A model generated the notes under the pieces. That model ran no database searches. It was given only the letters and a program-made list of their open reading frames with translations, and was not told the DNA's origin. This document shows, one piece after another, positions 1-12,374 of a stretch of DNA of 64,000 bases (positions are counted from its first letter, which is position 1; each line of letters starts with the position of its first letter). This DNA is from Osedax fenrisi. Taxonomy: Eukaryota > Annelida > Polychaeta > Sabellida > Siboglinidae. Both the position numbers and the translations under genes were made by a program. The stretch spans positions 29,556,871 to 29,620,870 of the forward strand of contig OZ025243.1 in the NCBI GenBank assembly GCA_964019155.1, given 5' to 3'.

Positions 1-987
1 TCGAGTACTTAAGTACACGTGTACCGAGTATCTACTAAGTAGTTAAAACGTGTACGCAGTGTTGATCAGGAGTGTATTAGTAATTTGGGTTTTTTTAATG
101 TTTTAACATTTTTGTAGTTTATGTACTTCCAGTTATTATCTACAATAATCGCTCATTTTAAAATCATATAAATCATATAATGCATTTTATAATTTTATGA
201 TCAACAAAACCAAAAAACCCAAAAAAACAACGACCACAAAAATGCGTGATATAAAAATTGCATTATATAATATCAAGATTGTATTATATATTTTGTTAAT
301 GATTTTGCCAACATTTCCTGTAGGACACATATTATACTTATAATTGGGTTCTAAATGCTATCGTTATACTCTCTGTATTACTACGTAAGTAAATCATGTA
401 TAAGTCAATCATGTATTTAAAAACACCTGCATATTTCAAAACCTCACAAGTGCTGAGAAATAAGAACAACATTAAATTGAATGTGTAATAAATAACGTGA
501 TGACTTCTTCTTGAATATGTGATGACCGCTAATTTGATGACCTCTAATGTAGGTGTAGCCCTTCATCTCAATGACCTCTCAACGATCATCATCACTTCTC
601 AACGTATCTTCCGATATATCTCGTGGGTATCTGTAATTATATATGTATCAGCATGCTTAAATCTCTATATTTCCGTTCCTTTGTAATACCAATTATTCGG
701 GAATTGCGAATATCGATGCGAATGGAAACACATCCGTATCCGAGATGTAGAGGTCGATATCGATGTATACATCGAGGTCAATAGTGGTCTATAGAGGTCA
801 GCGTAGGGGTCAACAAGGGTATTGTTGTTAACGCGATTGAAGTTCACGACCGAGAGCAGAAACAATATATTATGTTGATTGTTGATATAAATCATTCTAG
901 AGAAATCATGTAAGCTAATTAGCTTTAGCAGTAGTGCTAACACTCTAGTATTTACTATTATCATCACATAGATGTCATTATAAATCC

Positions 988-1019
<32 letters not shown>

Positions 1020-1499
1020 GACGATAATTACATTTATTACGAATGCTTTCATATTATGTATTCTAAGATTGTCATAGAACCTCGGAACTATTCCGCATAC
1101 ACGCATACACATATGTGTGTACTGTACACTGTACAGGTGTGTATGTACGCATACACATACATATGTATACAGGTGTACGAGTGCGTGCGTGTGTGTGTGC
1201 GCTTATACCATATATAGCTTATAATTGCATCACAGACAACCTTGATATACCTGGTATGCGTTATTATTAGATTATGTAATAGCTTAGTGTACATCAAAGC
1301 CCAACCTATACACGGTCAAGCGATACCTGTCAAACGCGTTATTCACGGTCTAATGATTATTAAGACACGCCCATCTTGAATTATTCATATTTATAATGTC
1401 TTTGTTATTTACATATAATTTAGTTTAATGTGTCATATAATCATAGATTTGTATTTTACATAGATCAGTATTACTATATCTCGCCAATGTAAAATTCTT
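1..1499. other. AT-rich spacer without a recognised gene
   Basis: No ORF here resembles a known family; the open frames are short and of low complexity. A (TG/CA)-type stretch lies at about 1090-1205 and a short TA run at 990-1017. GAGGTC/GGTC motifs recur at about 750-815. I see no RNA gene or transposon end. Confidence 0.55.
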
Positions 1500-1794
1500 C
1501 AACATACATGGTGCCTCGATTTAGGAAACTTAAGATGGCCGAACATCATATGAACAATGCATTTAATAACAAATATTCAAACAAATAATATTGATTTTTA
1601 GATACATTTGATTTCTTTTCTATAGAAATAATATTGATATATATATAGATTTTATTTATTTTCTATAGAAAAGACATCAAATGTATCTAAAAATCAATAT
1701 TATTTGTTTGAATATTTGTTATTAAGCCTAAATGCATTGTTCAAATGATGTTCAGCCATCTCAAGTTTCCTAAATCGAGGCACCATGTCTGTTG
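1500..1794. mobile_element. Foldback/MITE-like long inverted repeat
   Basis: The left arm (about 1500-1640) and right arm (about 1655-1794) are near-perfect reverse complements. They differ at a handful of bases and by a 6-bp insertion in the right arm. The outermost shared bases are CAACANACATGGTGCCTCG. The short centre is AT-rich, with TTCTATAGAAA on both sides. There is no coding capacity. A convincing target-site duplication was not found, so it is either a non-autonomous DNA element or a simple palindromic duplication. Confidence 0.6.
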
Positions 1795-2567
1795 AATAAA
1801 AACCATGTGACTACAAATCTGTGTAAACTATAAATCTATGCATATAATATACAATTACATATCTAATGAGGAAGAGGAAGATAGAGGTGAACGTATACAT
1901 TGTAGTTCACGATTACATAATTAACCGTAACACGACAGCTAGTTCATTATTTCACAATATATATAACTATAGTCATGTATATGTATACTATACACTGTAC
2001 ATTATACAGTGCACTTTACATGTACATATACGTTGTATATACGGTGTATAATGAGTATATATATATAATCATATAGTGTACAATGTATAATGTACATTGT
2101 TTTTCGTACATCATCGGGATACATTACAATGAACAATGCATATACGCGCTTTGTTACATATTCACACTATACTACCAAAGCCGATGGGGCTTTGATACTC
2201 GTATTCCTGTACGGCTAACCGAACTGAACCGCGGCCTACTTTCCTGTTGTGCGTTAGCCGAATGTGTTCCGACCTCGAACAACAGAACACACGATATCAC
2301 GTGACACGCGCGATAGCACGTGACCTGCTGCTGCTAGCACGTGACGTAATCCCGTGATTGTAACCTGGCGTGCAAGTGCTATATCGCTAGAAGTTATTCA
2401 CGCGTGCTACCGACTGTGTAAGCTGTTATTTGCGTTAATTACATACATGTATACATATATAATGATGATGATGGCGTACGAGTTGGCATGCACAATACAA
2501 TGCGATTATACAACTCCTCGGATATAACGCAAAATAAATTATTAAAACGAAGAGTATTATTAATAGA
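1795..2567. other. Spacer with moderately GC-rich part near 2.2-2.4 kb
   Basis: No recognisable coding sequence. The only structured part is the E-box cluster annotated separately. Short ORFs at 1866-2051 and 2083-2304 have no family resemblance. Confidence 0.5.
2298..2346. promoter_or_regulatory. Cluster of three CACGTGAC E-boxes
   Basis: CACGTGAC occurs at 2298, 2317 and 2338, spaced 19 and 21 bp apart. This is the palindromic core bound by bHLH-leucine-zipper factors of the USF/TFE/MITF type. Near two-turn spacing would place the sites on one DNA face. A regulatory role is inferred; no transcription start is visible. Confidence 0.35.
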
Positions 2568-3255
2568 AAGTAAAAAATATAAAAATAGTACACGGTAAAA
2601 TAACCCAGATAACAGGTGAATAATAATGGAATAGTGTGAGAAAATTAGATATAGCATTGATAGGATATGATAGGATATGATAGAATTTGTTGCAGGTATC
2701 CCAATAAACAACAGATTTTATATTAAACAAAGAGTGCACATTTTGTACATCTATTTTTTTGCAATGTGCATAAACCCTTGCGCAATAAATGCGCAAAGTA
2801 GAATTCAATATTTAGTATGCAAGTTTGGTTGTGATCCCAGCAAACATTAATAGTCTCATAATAACAGCATATTTAATAGCCTCAAATGTTTACATTGTGC
2901 TATTATGCTTCTATTATATTGCTATTAAATGTATATTATGCTGCTATTTTGTTGCTATTTAAAGTGTATTATGATATTATTATGCTGATATTAATTGTAA
3001 AAGTATATTATGCTGCTATTATGTTGCTATTTAAAGTGTATTATGATATTATTATGCTGATATTAATTGTAAAAGTATATTATGCTGCTATTATGTCGCT
3101 ATTATTAGAAAGTAACTAATACAAAAATAGTACATGTTAAAATAAGCTAGATAATAGGTGAATAATAGTGGAATAATGTGCGAAAAGTTGGTATAGCATT
3201 GATAGGATATGATAGGATATGCTATAATATATTATAGCATTTTGATGCAGGTATA
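2568..3255. repeat. Duplicated flanks around a 72-bp tandem repeat
   Basis: A block at about 2568-2690 (AAAATAGTACACGG ... GATAGGATATGATAGG) recurs at about 3115-3220 with roughly a tenth of positions changed. Between them is an approximately 72-bp unit starting GTATATTATGCTGC, with starts near 2931, 3003 and 3075. The ORF at 2886-3119 is only the translation of this array. The two flanking copies look like a direct duplication of about 540 bp period. Confidence 0.6.
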
Positions 3256-3488
3256 TTCTATATATCGAAGGAAGTAGGACATTGAATGAATCGTATATAT
3301 ATTTGAAGGGAATATATTAGGAGAGATATACTGATATACGAGTACGAACGTTTCTGCATGTTTAAGATGTGAAGATGTGCGTGTGAGGAAATGAGAAATA
3401 TACTATAGTATGTCCATGGGACATTGATCGAGTGGCGTAGGTTGTGGTATGATGTAGGGATTAGTCAAATACACGGAAAGCAATATAG

Positions 3489-3524
<36 letters not shown>

Positions 3525-4395
3525 GGGAGAGATAGAATAGAGTATGGCTCATTTTATAGAGGAATATATCGTGTGGAGTTATAACTATAGTAGAGGAATG
3601 GTCAAATATTAGACATGGATCTCGTATGATTCTGTGTAATGAGACGATAGAGGAAGAGGTAAAGTGATAAAGACGAACAATAATCAATACTAGAAATGAT
3701 AAGTGAATCATAAGGACATAGGATGAGTCATATGTTTACAGATTCATCAGCTTCTAAATAATAGATATTTGGCAACTTTAGTAATATTAATAATATGACT
3801 ATATAAATATATCTTAAGGGCATACCGCAACATGCACGCAATGGGTTGAATTCATAAATATTTTTTAAAAATTTATTTATTTTGTGTTCCATAATATTAA
3901 TAATTATAGTGTTTTTTAATATGTGTAAAACATTATAGCCATGAATTAAATCTATAAATAGCATAAAAAGTAGTTAATATCAATACGATGCCAAGATTAA
4001 TCACTGATATGGAAAGATAGTGAGATATGTACTGAGGTAGAAGGAATGCAATTTGTAGATATGTTGAGAAGGGTAGTTTTAGAGATATTTGATATTAAGG
4101 CGTAGAGTAGGATATCGTCAGAAGTAATCTCTAGTCAAGAGATAGTATAGCATGGCGAAAGAAGTAAAGGGCACACGAAAGAGCAATGAGTATAAGCTTA
4201 TATTATAACTAGTTGATATCATAGTGTGGGAGAAACTTTAGAATACATGTTGTTTAGAATTTCAAGGAGATAAATCTGGGTTATATATGTATATATATAT
4301 ATATAGTTTATTGAGTGTTGACACACAAAATGACACGAAACAATAATGTAATGATAAATAATAAATGAAAATAAGAAGGATGGTTTACACATGCC

Positions 4396-4449
<54 letters not shown>

Positions 4450-4739
4450 CAAGTATAATAATAGATATTAAAACATTTAGTTATTATATAATAAAAAGTA
4501 AAGTTGTATCATAATGACAGTTAGATAATAAGTGGAATATATTTATTTTAATTTCGTTATTTTAGCAAATGAACAAATATTCGAATGCATAATTATTAAT
4601 ATATTAAAAAGTTACGATAGTTAACGATAACCATAGCTATTAATAGCATAGTTATTAATAGAATATAACTACGAAATATGACACCAGTGCAATGCGCGTA
4701 CATTCGGTGTACACATGTGGCTAGGTATCGTAATCGTTA
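3256..4739. other. AT-rich spacer with two TA microsatellites
   Basis: No gene recognised. (TA)n tracts lie at about 3490-3521 and 4400-4447. ORFs at 3403-3711 and 3728-3964 on the minus strand lack any family motif and run through the microsatellite. Confidence 0.5.
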
Positions 4740-5480
4740 CATAATGTGTAGGGCATGTTACACGCTTCTCTCCTGGCTAGCTCGCTCGCTAATGGCGTCA
4801 TAAATCACGCTCGCCCGCCACGTACGCATTAAGCCCGAAAGGGGCGTGGCTTATTGTTTTACATCAATAATAAATAGAGCGGACGGTGCGTCTCGTCACG
4901 TGATACCATGCTCGCGCTGCCGAACTACTTTAGTGAGAGGCGGCGGCGTCGGGGTCACGTTACCGAAACTCTCGCTTCATCTCCATCCCGTCTTTTCTAT
5001 CCTCTCTTTCTCCGTATTTTTGTATTCCTCTCTATACGCGTATCTCTTTCGTTCTCTCCTCCCCTCCTCTCTATTTCCCTCGCCTTCCCTATAGAATTCG
5101 ATCACGTGACTTACTCGTTCACACGTGACCGTCGCGATACAAATCTCACCGTTAACTATATTGTTAATAATGGAGTGTTCACGCGCTGGTATCACGTGTT
5201 CTCTCCCCGCGCTGCATCCCGCTCTCCTCCCGGCCTCCGTCATCTCCGGTTCCAGCTTCATCGATTATTTATAGATGACGCTGAGATGTGCGAGTTACGC
5301 CCAACACATTCCTCGCCGAATGTACGCGTGTGTTTATGTACGCGTGTGTTCGTGTACGCGTGCGTCTGTATGCGTGCGTCTGTATGCGTGCGTATGTGTT
5401 CGTCTGTAATTGTGATATCGTGATATACGTGTCTATATATGTGTGTATGTGTGTGTGTTCGTGTGTGTGTGTTTATGTTA
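4740..5480. other. CpG-rich, pyrimidine-rich island
   Basis: Base composition changes sharply from the surroundings: many CpG dinucleotides, GGGCGTGGC near 4842, long C/T-rich tracts at 4970-5090, CACGTG cores near 4897, 5103, 5125 and 5193, then GT-rich repeats to 5480. A 171-codon plus-strand ORF (4908-5423) crosses it, but its composition (Arg/Ser/Pro/Phe from CT-rich DNA, Cys/Val from GT-rich DNA) suggests chance. It could be a promoter or CpG island of an unseen gene. Confidence 0.35.
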
Positions 5481-5733
5481 AAACAGGCCTATAATTAATG
5501 AACTACTGCGCATGTAGACCGATACGCACATAGATAATTATAATATAGGGGGCAGTCGGCGCGTTCATCTATAGATAATTCAAACTGGGCGTATCAGTTT
5601 CAAAATATATAATGAAAACGTTTAATTTGGTTCAAAATGGCTTCCTGTAAATATATATATGGTATACTACGTGGTTCCTGTGTGTATGTTAGCCGTGTGT
5701 ACACAATACGTTCTCGTGTGTACGACATGTCAA

Positions 5734-5788
<55 letters not shown>

Positions 5789-6068
5789 CAGTGAAATATA
5801 CTTATACCAGCTACCATATATACCGACAAAAAAATTTAGAATAAATGTAAATTTATTATAAAATATGTTTATATGGAATATCAATCGGGTATAATGACAA
5901 TTCGGCAGCAGTATGCCTTACCTTACATTACCACAAGGTGAAGCGCTCTTTTACGTCATATCACATATACTGCTCCACTCGTCTCTGTTTTCCATCGCGC
6001 ATGGATGTCATTTGGTTCATTTGAAAAGTGTGTCATCGACCAGTTGATCAATATATATATATATATAT
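5481..6068. other. Spacer with (TA)n at about 5740-5785
   Basis: No gene recognised. A TA tract produces the Ile-Tyr repeats seen in translations here. A second short TA tract (6053-6068) abuts the 3' tail of the SINE that follows. Confidence 0.5.
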
Positions 6069-6373
6069 TGTTATTGTTATTGTTATTGTTATTTTTATTT
6101 TGTGGAGTCCTTTCATCCCATCTAGGAACTTAGATGAAGTTTTCACTTATAACCATATATGGCTCTAATGTCCCTTCGAAGCCGCTCTCATGTTAAGGCA
6201 GCCATGGTTTTAACGAGAGCCGATCATTTATTTATACACAATTATATAATATCACTTCTAAATAATATTTTAAGACCCATTTTATAAAATTAAGTAATCG
6301 TCCGGACGAGGGTCGAACCCGTGTCCTACTGCTTGTGTGTCTGACGCCTTAGCCACTGAGCCACACAGGCAGT
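6069..6373 (-). mobile_element. tRNA-derived SINE, full length
   Basis: Read on the minus strand, it begins at about 6373 with a tRNA-like head: A-box-like TGGCTCAGTGG, then TAAGGCGTCAGAC, then a good B box GGTTCGACCC ending near CGTCCGGACGA. The A-box and D-arm text resembles tRNA-Leu, but the acceptor and anticodon stems do not pair, so it is not a functional tRNA. A body of about 200 bp follows (GGCTTCGAAGGGACATTAGA in its middle), ending in an (AACAAT)n tail at 6069-6098. Body fragments recur at 13225-13367 and the head recurs at 16402-16484, showing a dispersed family. Confidence 0.75.
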
Positions 6374-6409
<36 letters not shown>

Positions 6410-6411
<2 letters not shown>

Positions 6412-7196
6412 TACCCAACAGTTACAATATCAGACGCAGAGTATGCAGATGATCTGGCACTCTTTGCGGATTCTTGTAGTGATGCGGAAAAGCTTCTACA
6501 TGTATTGGAAGAGAAAGCAAATTCAGTAGGATTAAGGGTCAATATTAGAAAAACTCAGAATTTTAATATCAACACTGACCATAAAGTAAGATCTGTAACT
6601 GGAACACAACTGAAGTCTGTAGATAACTATACATATCTTGGAAGTTAGATATCATCAATGGATAAGGAAATAAAGATCCGAATAGCCAAATCTTGGAGCG
6701 CTCTTGACAAATTAAGTTCAATATGGAAATCAAATCATACGGCAACACTCAAAAGAAATTTCTTCAGAGCAGTAGTAGAATCGGTGTTACTTTACAGATC
6801 TGAAGCGTGGACATTTACTAAAAAATTGGAAAGAAAACTTGACGGAACATATACAAGAATGTTGAGAGTAGTATTTAATATATCATGGAAACTACACTTA
6901 ACAAACAAGAAACTATATGGAAATATTCCTACTCTCTCCAAGACTATCCGGGAAAGAAGAACACGATTTGCTGGACACTGCTTCAGAAGCGAAAATTAGA
7001 TTATTAGTGGTGTACTAATGTGGATGCCTGCTCACGGATTTACAAAGCGTGGACGACCGAAACGAAACTATATAAAGAAACTAACTGATGATACTGGCCT
7101 AACAGTAGAAGAAGAGAAGACAGCGATGAAAGATAGAAACATCTGGAAAAAATTGTTGAATATGCTCGGGAAACTATCCCGATCTGATAAGGTAAG
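6410..7196 (+). pseudogene. LINE reverse-transcriptase C-terminal fragment, one frame, two stops
   Basis: A single plus frame runs about 262 codons. It starts in the RT palm with YADDLALFADS (near 6440) and continues through the thumb/C-terminal region of a non-LTR element (the NYRGISLL/YADD type with the closing GHCFRSEN and GRPKRNY motifs). Two in-frame TAG codons, at 6646-6648 and 6997-6999, interrupt it; no frameshift is needed. The 5' end is cut inside RT, directly after a TA tract (6377-6409). The 3' end runs straight into (TA)n at 7197-7221, which looks like the element's own tail. Related minus-strand fragments lie at 16690-17200 and 59616-60083. The clade is uncertain. Confidence 0.8.
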
Positions 7197-7374
7197 GTAT
7201 ATATATATATATATATATATAGTTTATTAGGTGAACAAAACAAAATAAACAACAATATGGAAGAAAAATAGATACGAATTGATATCAAAATCGACATGGT
7301 ATACCAAAAATTGTATACAAAAATTAACATTGGGTTTACATTTAATAACAAAGCGCCTTGGTTTATGCAAGCCG

Positions 7375-7377
<3 letters not shown>

Positions 7378-7430
<53 letters not shown>
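7378..7430. repeat. (TA)n microsatellite
   Basis: About 53 bp of alternating TA followed by (GTAT)n. Similar shorter tracts lie at about 7197-7221, 7906-7931, 9577-9613, 10376-10418, 11026-11063, 14717-14758 and 17776-17811. Confidence 0.9.
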
Positions 7431-7442
<12 letters not shown>

Positions 7443-7559
7443 ATTTGGGTGGTTGTATTATCAGTGATAAGTGAATACCACGCAAGCGGTACCTCAGAAA
7501 CACGCATACAAGCGACGCATGCGCATACATTCACCTCACTGATTACAATCACGCCTTAT

Positions 7560-7860
7560 TACGTAATCCTAGTCGGGGGCGGGGGGGGCGGGTTCTTACC
7601 CAACAGCGGCAGCAGATATCGGGGGCGGGGGCGGGGCGGGGAGGAGGGCGTTACCTGGTCGATGACGTCATACGTGTGAGGTATACAGCACGTTTAGTTA
7701 CGTAACACACCCCACTAACTACATCACAAGGAATCGTTTAATCAACTTCACGCGTATTATCTGTTCCGTGTATACACGGGCACGGCATACGAGGTGGTAG
7801 GTACGTTCGAGACGGTTATTAATTATAGGGGGCGGGCGGGCGATACCTGGCGTGTAAGCT
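7560..7860. other. G-run-rich CpG segment with CRE palindrome
   Basis: Runs of three or more G are dense on the plus strand at 7574-7645, enough for G-quadruplex formation. A full CRE palindrome TGACGTCA follows near 7663 and GGGGGCGGGCGGGCG near 7830. The surrounding DNA is CpG-rich. A promoter is possible, but no coding exon is visible beside it. Confidence 0.35.
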
Positions 7861-7899
7861 AATTATGAAAATGATTAAACGTTTTCTATTATTCTATAG

Positions 7900-7934
<35 letters not shown>

Positions 7935-8625
7935 GCTACGTATACGATGTTCTGTTTTATATATAGTGCACATCATGACGATAAATTATTAAAATGAATC
8001 GTATATTAAGAATTAGTATTAATTATTTAATTTAAAATAATGTCTTACGGTGTTAATACTAATTATATATATATATATAATATTATCCGTTTATTTTATA
8101 AAATACGCTATATTTAATAATTAGTATTATATGTTATAACTGACTATAGTGGCTTCAATATACAATATACACAGCGAGATACAGTAACTTTCTTTAGATT
8201 ATATAACATGAAGATTTAAGCTAATATATATTATTTCTAAAAATTCATTAACAAACAATTCATATATTATTCTGACATAGCAGATATATGACATACTTAA
8301 GTAACTTATTTTAATTAATTATTTATAAAATGAAATTTATTTAGGAAAGAAAAAAGGTATATTAAAAAAATATTAGTTTTACATAATAAAGATGGACCAA
8401 CAACTTTAGAGATAATTTACATGGATGAGATGTGAAATTTAATATGAAAGATATATTTTCTTTAAATTTAGTTGATTTTTATTTTTATTTATTAATTGAT
8501 TTTCAATACTATTATTTTTTAAATATATTTAAATAAAATAATATAATATTAAAATAAATGTTGAAAATATTTTTTTTAATTTATATATATTTTAAATATA
8601 TTTATTTACAAAGTTAATATAAGAA
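7861..8625. other. Very AT-rich spacer
   Basis: No gene, RNA or transposon terminus recognised. Contains TA runs at 7906-7931 and 8065-8078. Confidence 0.5.
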
Positions 8626-8980
8626 AATTTACCTCATCATTTGATATTTAATTTATAATTAATATATGAAATGCGAATAACATAAAAATACATAAATTGT
8701 ATATATAGAATATTCTATAGACTAGATTTATAAATATAAATTTAAGAAAAACATCATCATTTGATGTTTAATTTATAATTAATATATGAAATGCGAATAA
8801 CATAAAAACATATAAATTGTATATATAGTTGTATTTATAAATATAAATTTAAGAAAAACATCATCATTTGATGTTTAATTTATAATTAATATATGAAATG
8901 CGAATAACATAAAAACATATAAATTGTATATATAGTATATTCTATAGAATAGATTTATAAATATAAATTTAAGAAAAACC
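8626..8980. repeat. Tandem repeat, about 120/107-bp units, three copies
   Basis: CATCATTTGAT(A/G)TTTAATTT marks unit starts near 8634, 8754 and 8861. The second unit lacks about 13 bp (the AATATTCTATAGA stretch), giving periods of about 120 then 107 bp. Copies are nearly identical. No coding capacity. Confidence 0.8.
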
Positions 8981-9574
8981 GAACAAAATAAAAGATTCAA
9001 CAATAATAATTTTATAATAAATATTAATAAAAATATTATCCGCATACTAATGTGAACAATTTTGCAAACATGCGAACCTATGAAAACATAACATATATTA
9101 ACAAGACATATGTTAACGTATATATACGTATATATACGTTAATATATTAACATAACTATAGTTAAAATTTAAACATATATGTTTAAGTTGCATGGATATC
9201 AACATTATTATGTTAATATATATATATATATATATATTAATATAGGATTAATATATATTAATATAGGATATATGGATATCTATAAATTGTATACCAACAT
9301 GTATGTGATATACAAAAACTGAAGTTATTAAATTCTCCGTAAATGTATCATTTTTGAACTAGTAGTATGTATACATTCAATGTAATGTTATGATTTCGAA
9401 AAACTAAAACCTATGCTTATGATATTAATGATAATTATTATTATTGAATTACATTAATTAAAATTGAATTCTATATAATGTTAAAAATCATCCTGAATAA
9501 TCGTAAAATATATGCGGTCTATATGTATAATTTGGTTTGTAGGTATTTGTACAAGAATGTATGTATGTCTATTA

Positions 9575-9616
<42 letters not shown>

Positions 9617-10120
9617 ATGTATACTCCTAAGTGTGAGAATATATGTCTACTGCAGTACTATGTTGTATGCAGTGTATAATATGCACCAATTTGTTATATT
9701 TGGATGTGTTTCCGAGTATATATATTTATATATATATATAAACTATCTAATTTTTGCATCATATATATACGCCAGATGCGGTTTTTGCAACGATTATTCC
9801 AAAGTATAAGTGCGCCGCACAGTATACGCATGTATGTACGCATGTGCGCGCGTGTGTGTGTGTGTGTGTATACACATACGTTTGTGTGCTTATCACACGT
9901 GTAATATATGCGCTACGCACTATGTGGGCGTTACGTATTAATATTTATAAACAATTACTATAATTATCACTTTCTTATGTTTATATTACGACATAACTAT
10001 ATCATAATTATAGTAATTTTCCAATAAGGAGTTTATTTACATAAATATACATTTATATTATTTTTAGCGTATCGATCGCCTACATAATTCCACTCTATCG
10101 TCAAGCTAGCCCCCCGCGAC
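8981..10120. other. AT-rich spacer
   Basis: No gene recognised. TA tracts at about 9219-9236 and 9577-9613, and (GT)n with CGCG near 9845-9870. Confidence 0.5.
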
Positions 10121-10184
10121 CCGCGTTGCCCCTAGTTAAGGGATATTGCGTAACAACGCCGCGCACGTGGCTATTGTTAGCCAT

Positions 10185-10245
10185 CACGTGATATATCGTA
10201 GTGATCACGTGATCTATCGTAGTCGTCACGTGATCTATCGTAGAG
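10185..10245. promoter_or_regulatory. Three E-boxes in a 21-bp tandem array
   Basis: CACGTGAT(A/C)TATCGTAG is repeated with CACGTG cores at exactly 10185, 10206 and 10227. A further core lies at about 10163. The 21-bp period is two helical turns, so the palindromes face the same side. The segment is CpG-rich. Likely binding sites for bHLH-zipper factors, or simply a young minisatellite; function is inferred only. Confidence 0.4.
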
Positions 10246-10371
10246 ATTACGTAACACGCTGTGAAGTAGAGGTATGCATCTCGGATAGATCACACGGGGG
10301 GGGGGGCAGCAGCGTATAGGGCGGTATACAGCCGAGGAGGGGGGTATTGCGTACATACATGTGTATATACG

Positions 10372-10422
<51 letters not shown>

Positions 10423-11022
10423 GCATATACATATACAGTTGGGTACAGTAATAATGGATGATGGTGATCGTAAGGAAATCTGTTTACAATCACGCGCATC
10501 GCCACTACTAGTAGTACAATAGAGAGCGGGCGGTCATTACGCGCCTATAGTGCGTATACCCTCTACCGCACCTTATGACGTAACCGAGGGTGCGGTTGTT
10601 ACTCAACGTGTGGGGTAACGCGCACATATGTGCGAGAGGAACAATGCTATAGCGGTACTACAGCTATATCATTAAAGCTATATTGCGTGTATGATATACA
10701 CTATAGATATACCGGCCGAGGAGTAGCCGAGTTGAGGAGTAATGTTATATAATACACTGTATGCATTGTATGGGCAACGAAGCAGAGAACCTTAGATACA
10801 TCTTTGCGCTATATACAAGTTTACGTATCGTTGAATGAATACATCACAGTCGTATATGTACGATGTACAATGTGTGTGTATGTGTGTGTGACTACGTGTG
10901 TGTATGTGTGTGTGTGTGATGTTGCCATGGTCTGTTTATGTTATTATTATTTGGTCATAAGTTATGACTCATAACACAACTTGTATTATATAATAGAATT
11001 GTTATGTGTCATTATGTATTTA

Positions 11023-11066
<44 letters not shown>

Positions 11067-11084
11067 TATCTATAGATAATTATA
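10246..11084. other. Spacer with G-run, TA tracts and GT repeats
   Basis: A run of about ten G lies near 10297-10306, TA tracts at 10376-10418 and 11026-11063, and a (TG)n tract near 10870-10918. The part around 10500-10630 is CpG-rich. No gene recognised. Confidence 0.5.
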
Positions 11085-12357
11085 TAAATAGATAGCTAGA
11101 TGATTTATTTCTTCACAGTTATAACAAATAGAGTTCTTATTTGTGTTTTAGAAAAAATAATAATACATAAATAAATATGCGATAATAATATATAAGTAGA
11201 ACAAAATAGGATTTTTAGATTAATAAATGTGAACAAAATAAAATAATATAAAATAAAAATTTACGAATATTAAAAATTACCAATAATAAAATCTTTGATT
11301 TTACTTCTGAAACGTTCTGTGGATGTCACAAGTCTTAGCTCTCGAGGTATACCATTGAATAGTGCAGCTGCCGAATGCTGAAAAGAGCTTTTGCCATATC
11401 TAGTTAGCCTTAACTTGTGTTAACGAAGTATTGTGCTGTTAGACGATCTAGATGTTCTCGACTCAATCCGGTAAGTTAGCAAATCTTTAAATATGTAGGT
11501 GAGTTAAGGTATATACATTTATAAACAATCATAATAATTTTATATATTGATCGCTGTTTTATTAAATAACCATTTTCTACCATATAATTTATCGGAAATT
11601 CAAGCGTTTTCATATCATTGTATGCGAAATAGTAAGAGTACCGAAGACCGTATAACTCTATTTATGCAATTTATAGAATATTAAGTAAGTTCAGAATATA
11701 AATAATTACAATACTCAATACAAGATAGGACTATAAATGCAATAAGGAGCTTATATATGTTATCAGGTAATACATTTATAATAGTTTTTATTTTGTGTAA
11801 ATTAAAAAAAGAAGATCGACATACACTTGAGATTTTATCCATAAAACTTAGCTTACTATCAAAAATAAAACCAAGATTTTTTAAATAATTTGTTGGCGAA
11901 ATAATGTATTCATAAACAATTACTAGAGGAAAAATGGAATTAACACGAGAAAAATTAATAATAGATATTTAACATTAGATTATTTTGTAAAAAAAAATAA
12001 TTATTTAAGGCATTTAAACAATATTTAAACAACATTTAAATAATTCAACAAAGAATAATTATCAGAAGGAAGAGCATGTAAAGGAAGTTCAGTATAAATT
12101 TGTAAATACTCCGCATAAAGATGATAATTAATATCAGGAAACTGGTGGAAAATGTCAATCAGTTGTAACATATAAATTGATAATAATATAGGATAAAGTA
12201 CTGAACCTTGTGGTACACCATTACTAAGTAATTTTCTAGATGACTATTCATTATTAATCTTTATAGAATAATATCTATTTTGAAGATATAAACCATAATA
12301 AAACGTATCAAATAACCCACTCTTTTTTAAGTGATCTATTAGTGAGTCATAGTAATA
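11085..12357 (-). pseudogene. CR1/L2-like LINE relic, RT to 3' end
   Basis: Read on the minus strand, the relic begins at about 12357 with the end of the RT finger/palm region (SLIDHLKKSGLFDTF-like) and the RT motif GVPQGSVL (near 12230-12208). A segment corresponding to the catalytic YADD box follows but reads YAEY (near 12115), so the catalytic aspartates are lost. It ends with a typical C-terminus containing RYGKSSFQHSAAALFNGIP (near 11400-11345). Several stops and frame changes intervene. The 3' end is near 11090, at AATAAATCATC. The 5' side is cut next to the element at 12375-12857. Confidence 0.7.
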
Positions 12358-12374
12358 TCATGTAAGTATATACT

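Noticed and set aside
4908..5423. 171-codon ORF in the CpG-rich patch
   Set aside because: Composition follows CT-rich then GT-rich DNA; no domain, and overlapping frames are also open.
5637..5861. ORFs with Ile-Tyr repeats here and at 7279, 10247, 19321, 38610, 41827 and elsewhere
   Set aside because: Translation of (TA)n microsatellites, not proteins.
6295..6373. tRNA gene (also at 16402-16484)
   Set aside because: A and B boxes resemble tRNA-Leu, but the acceptor and anticodon stems do not pair and a SINE body follows, so these are SINE heads.
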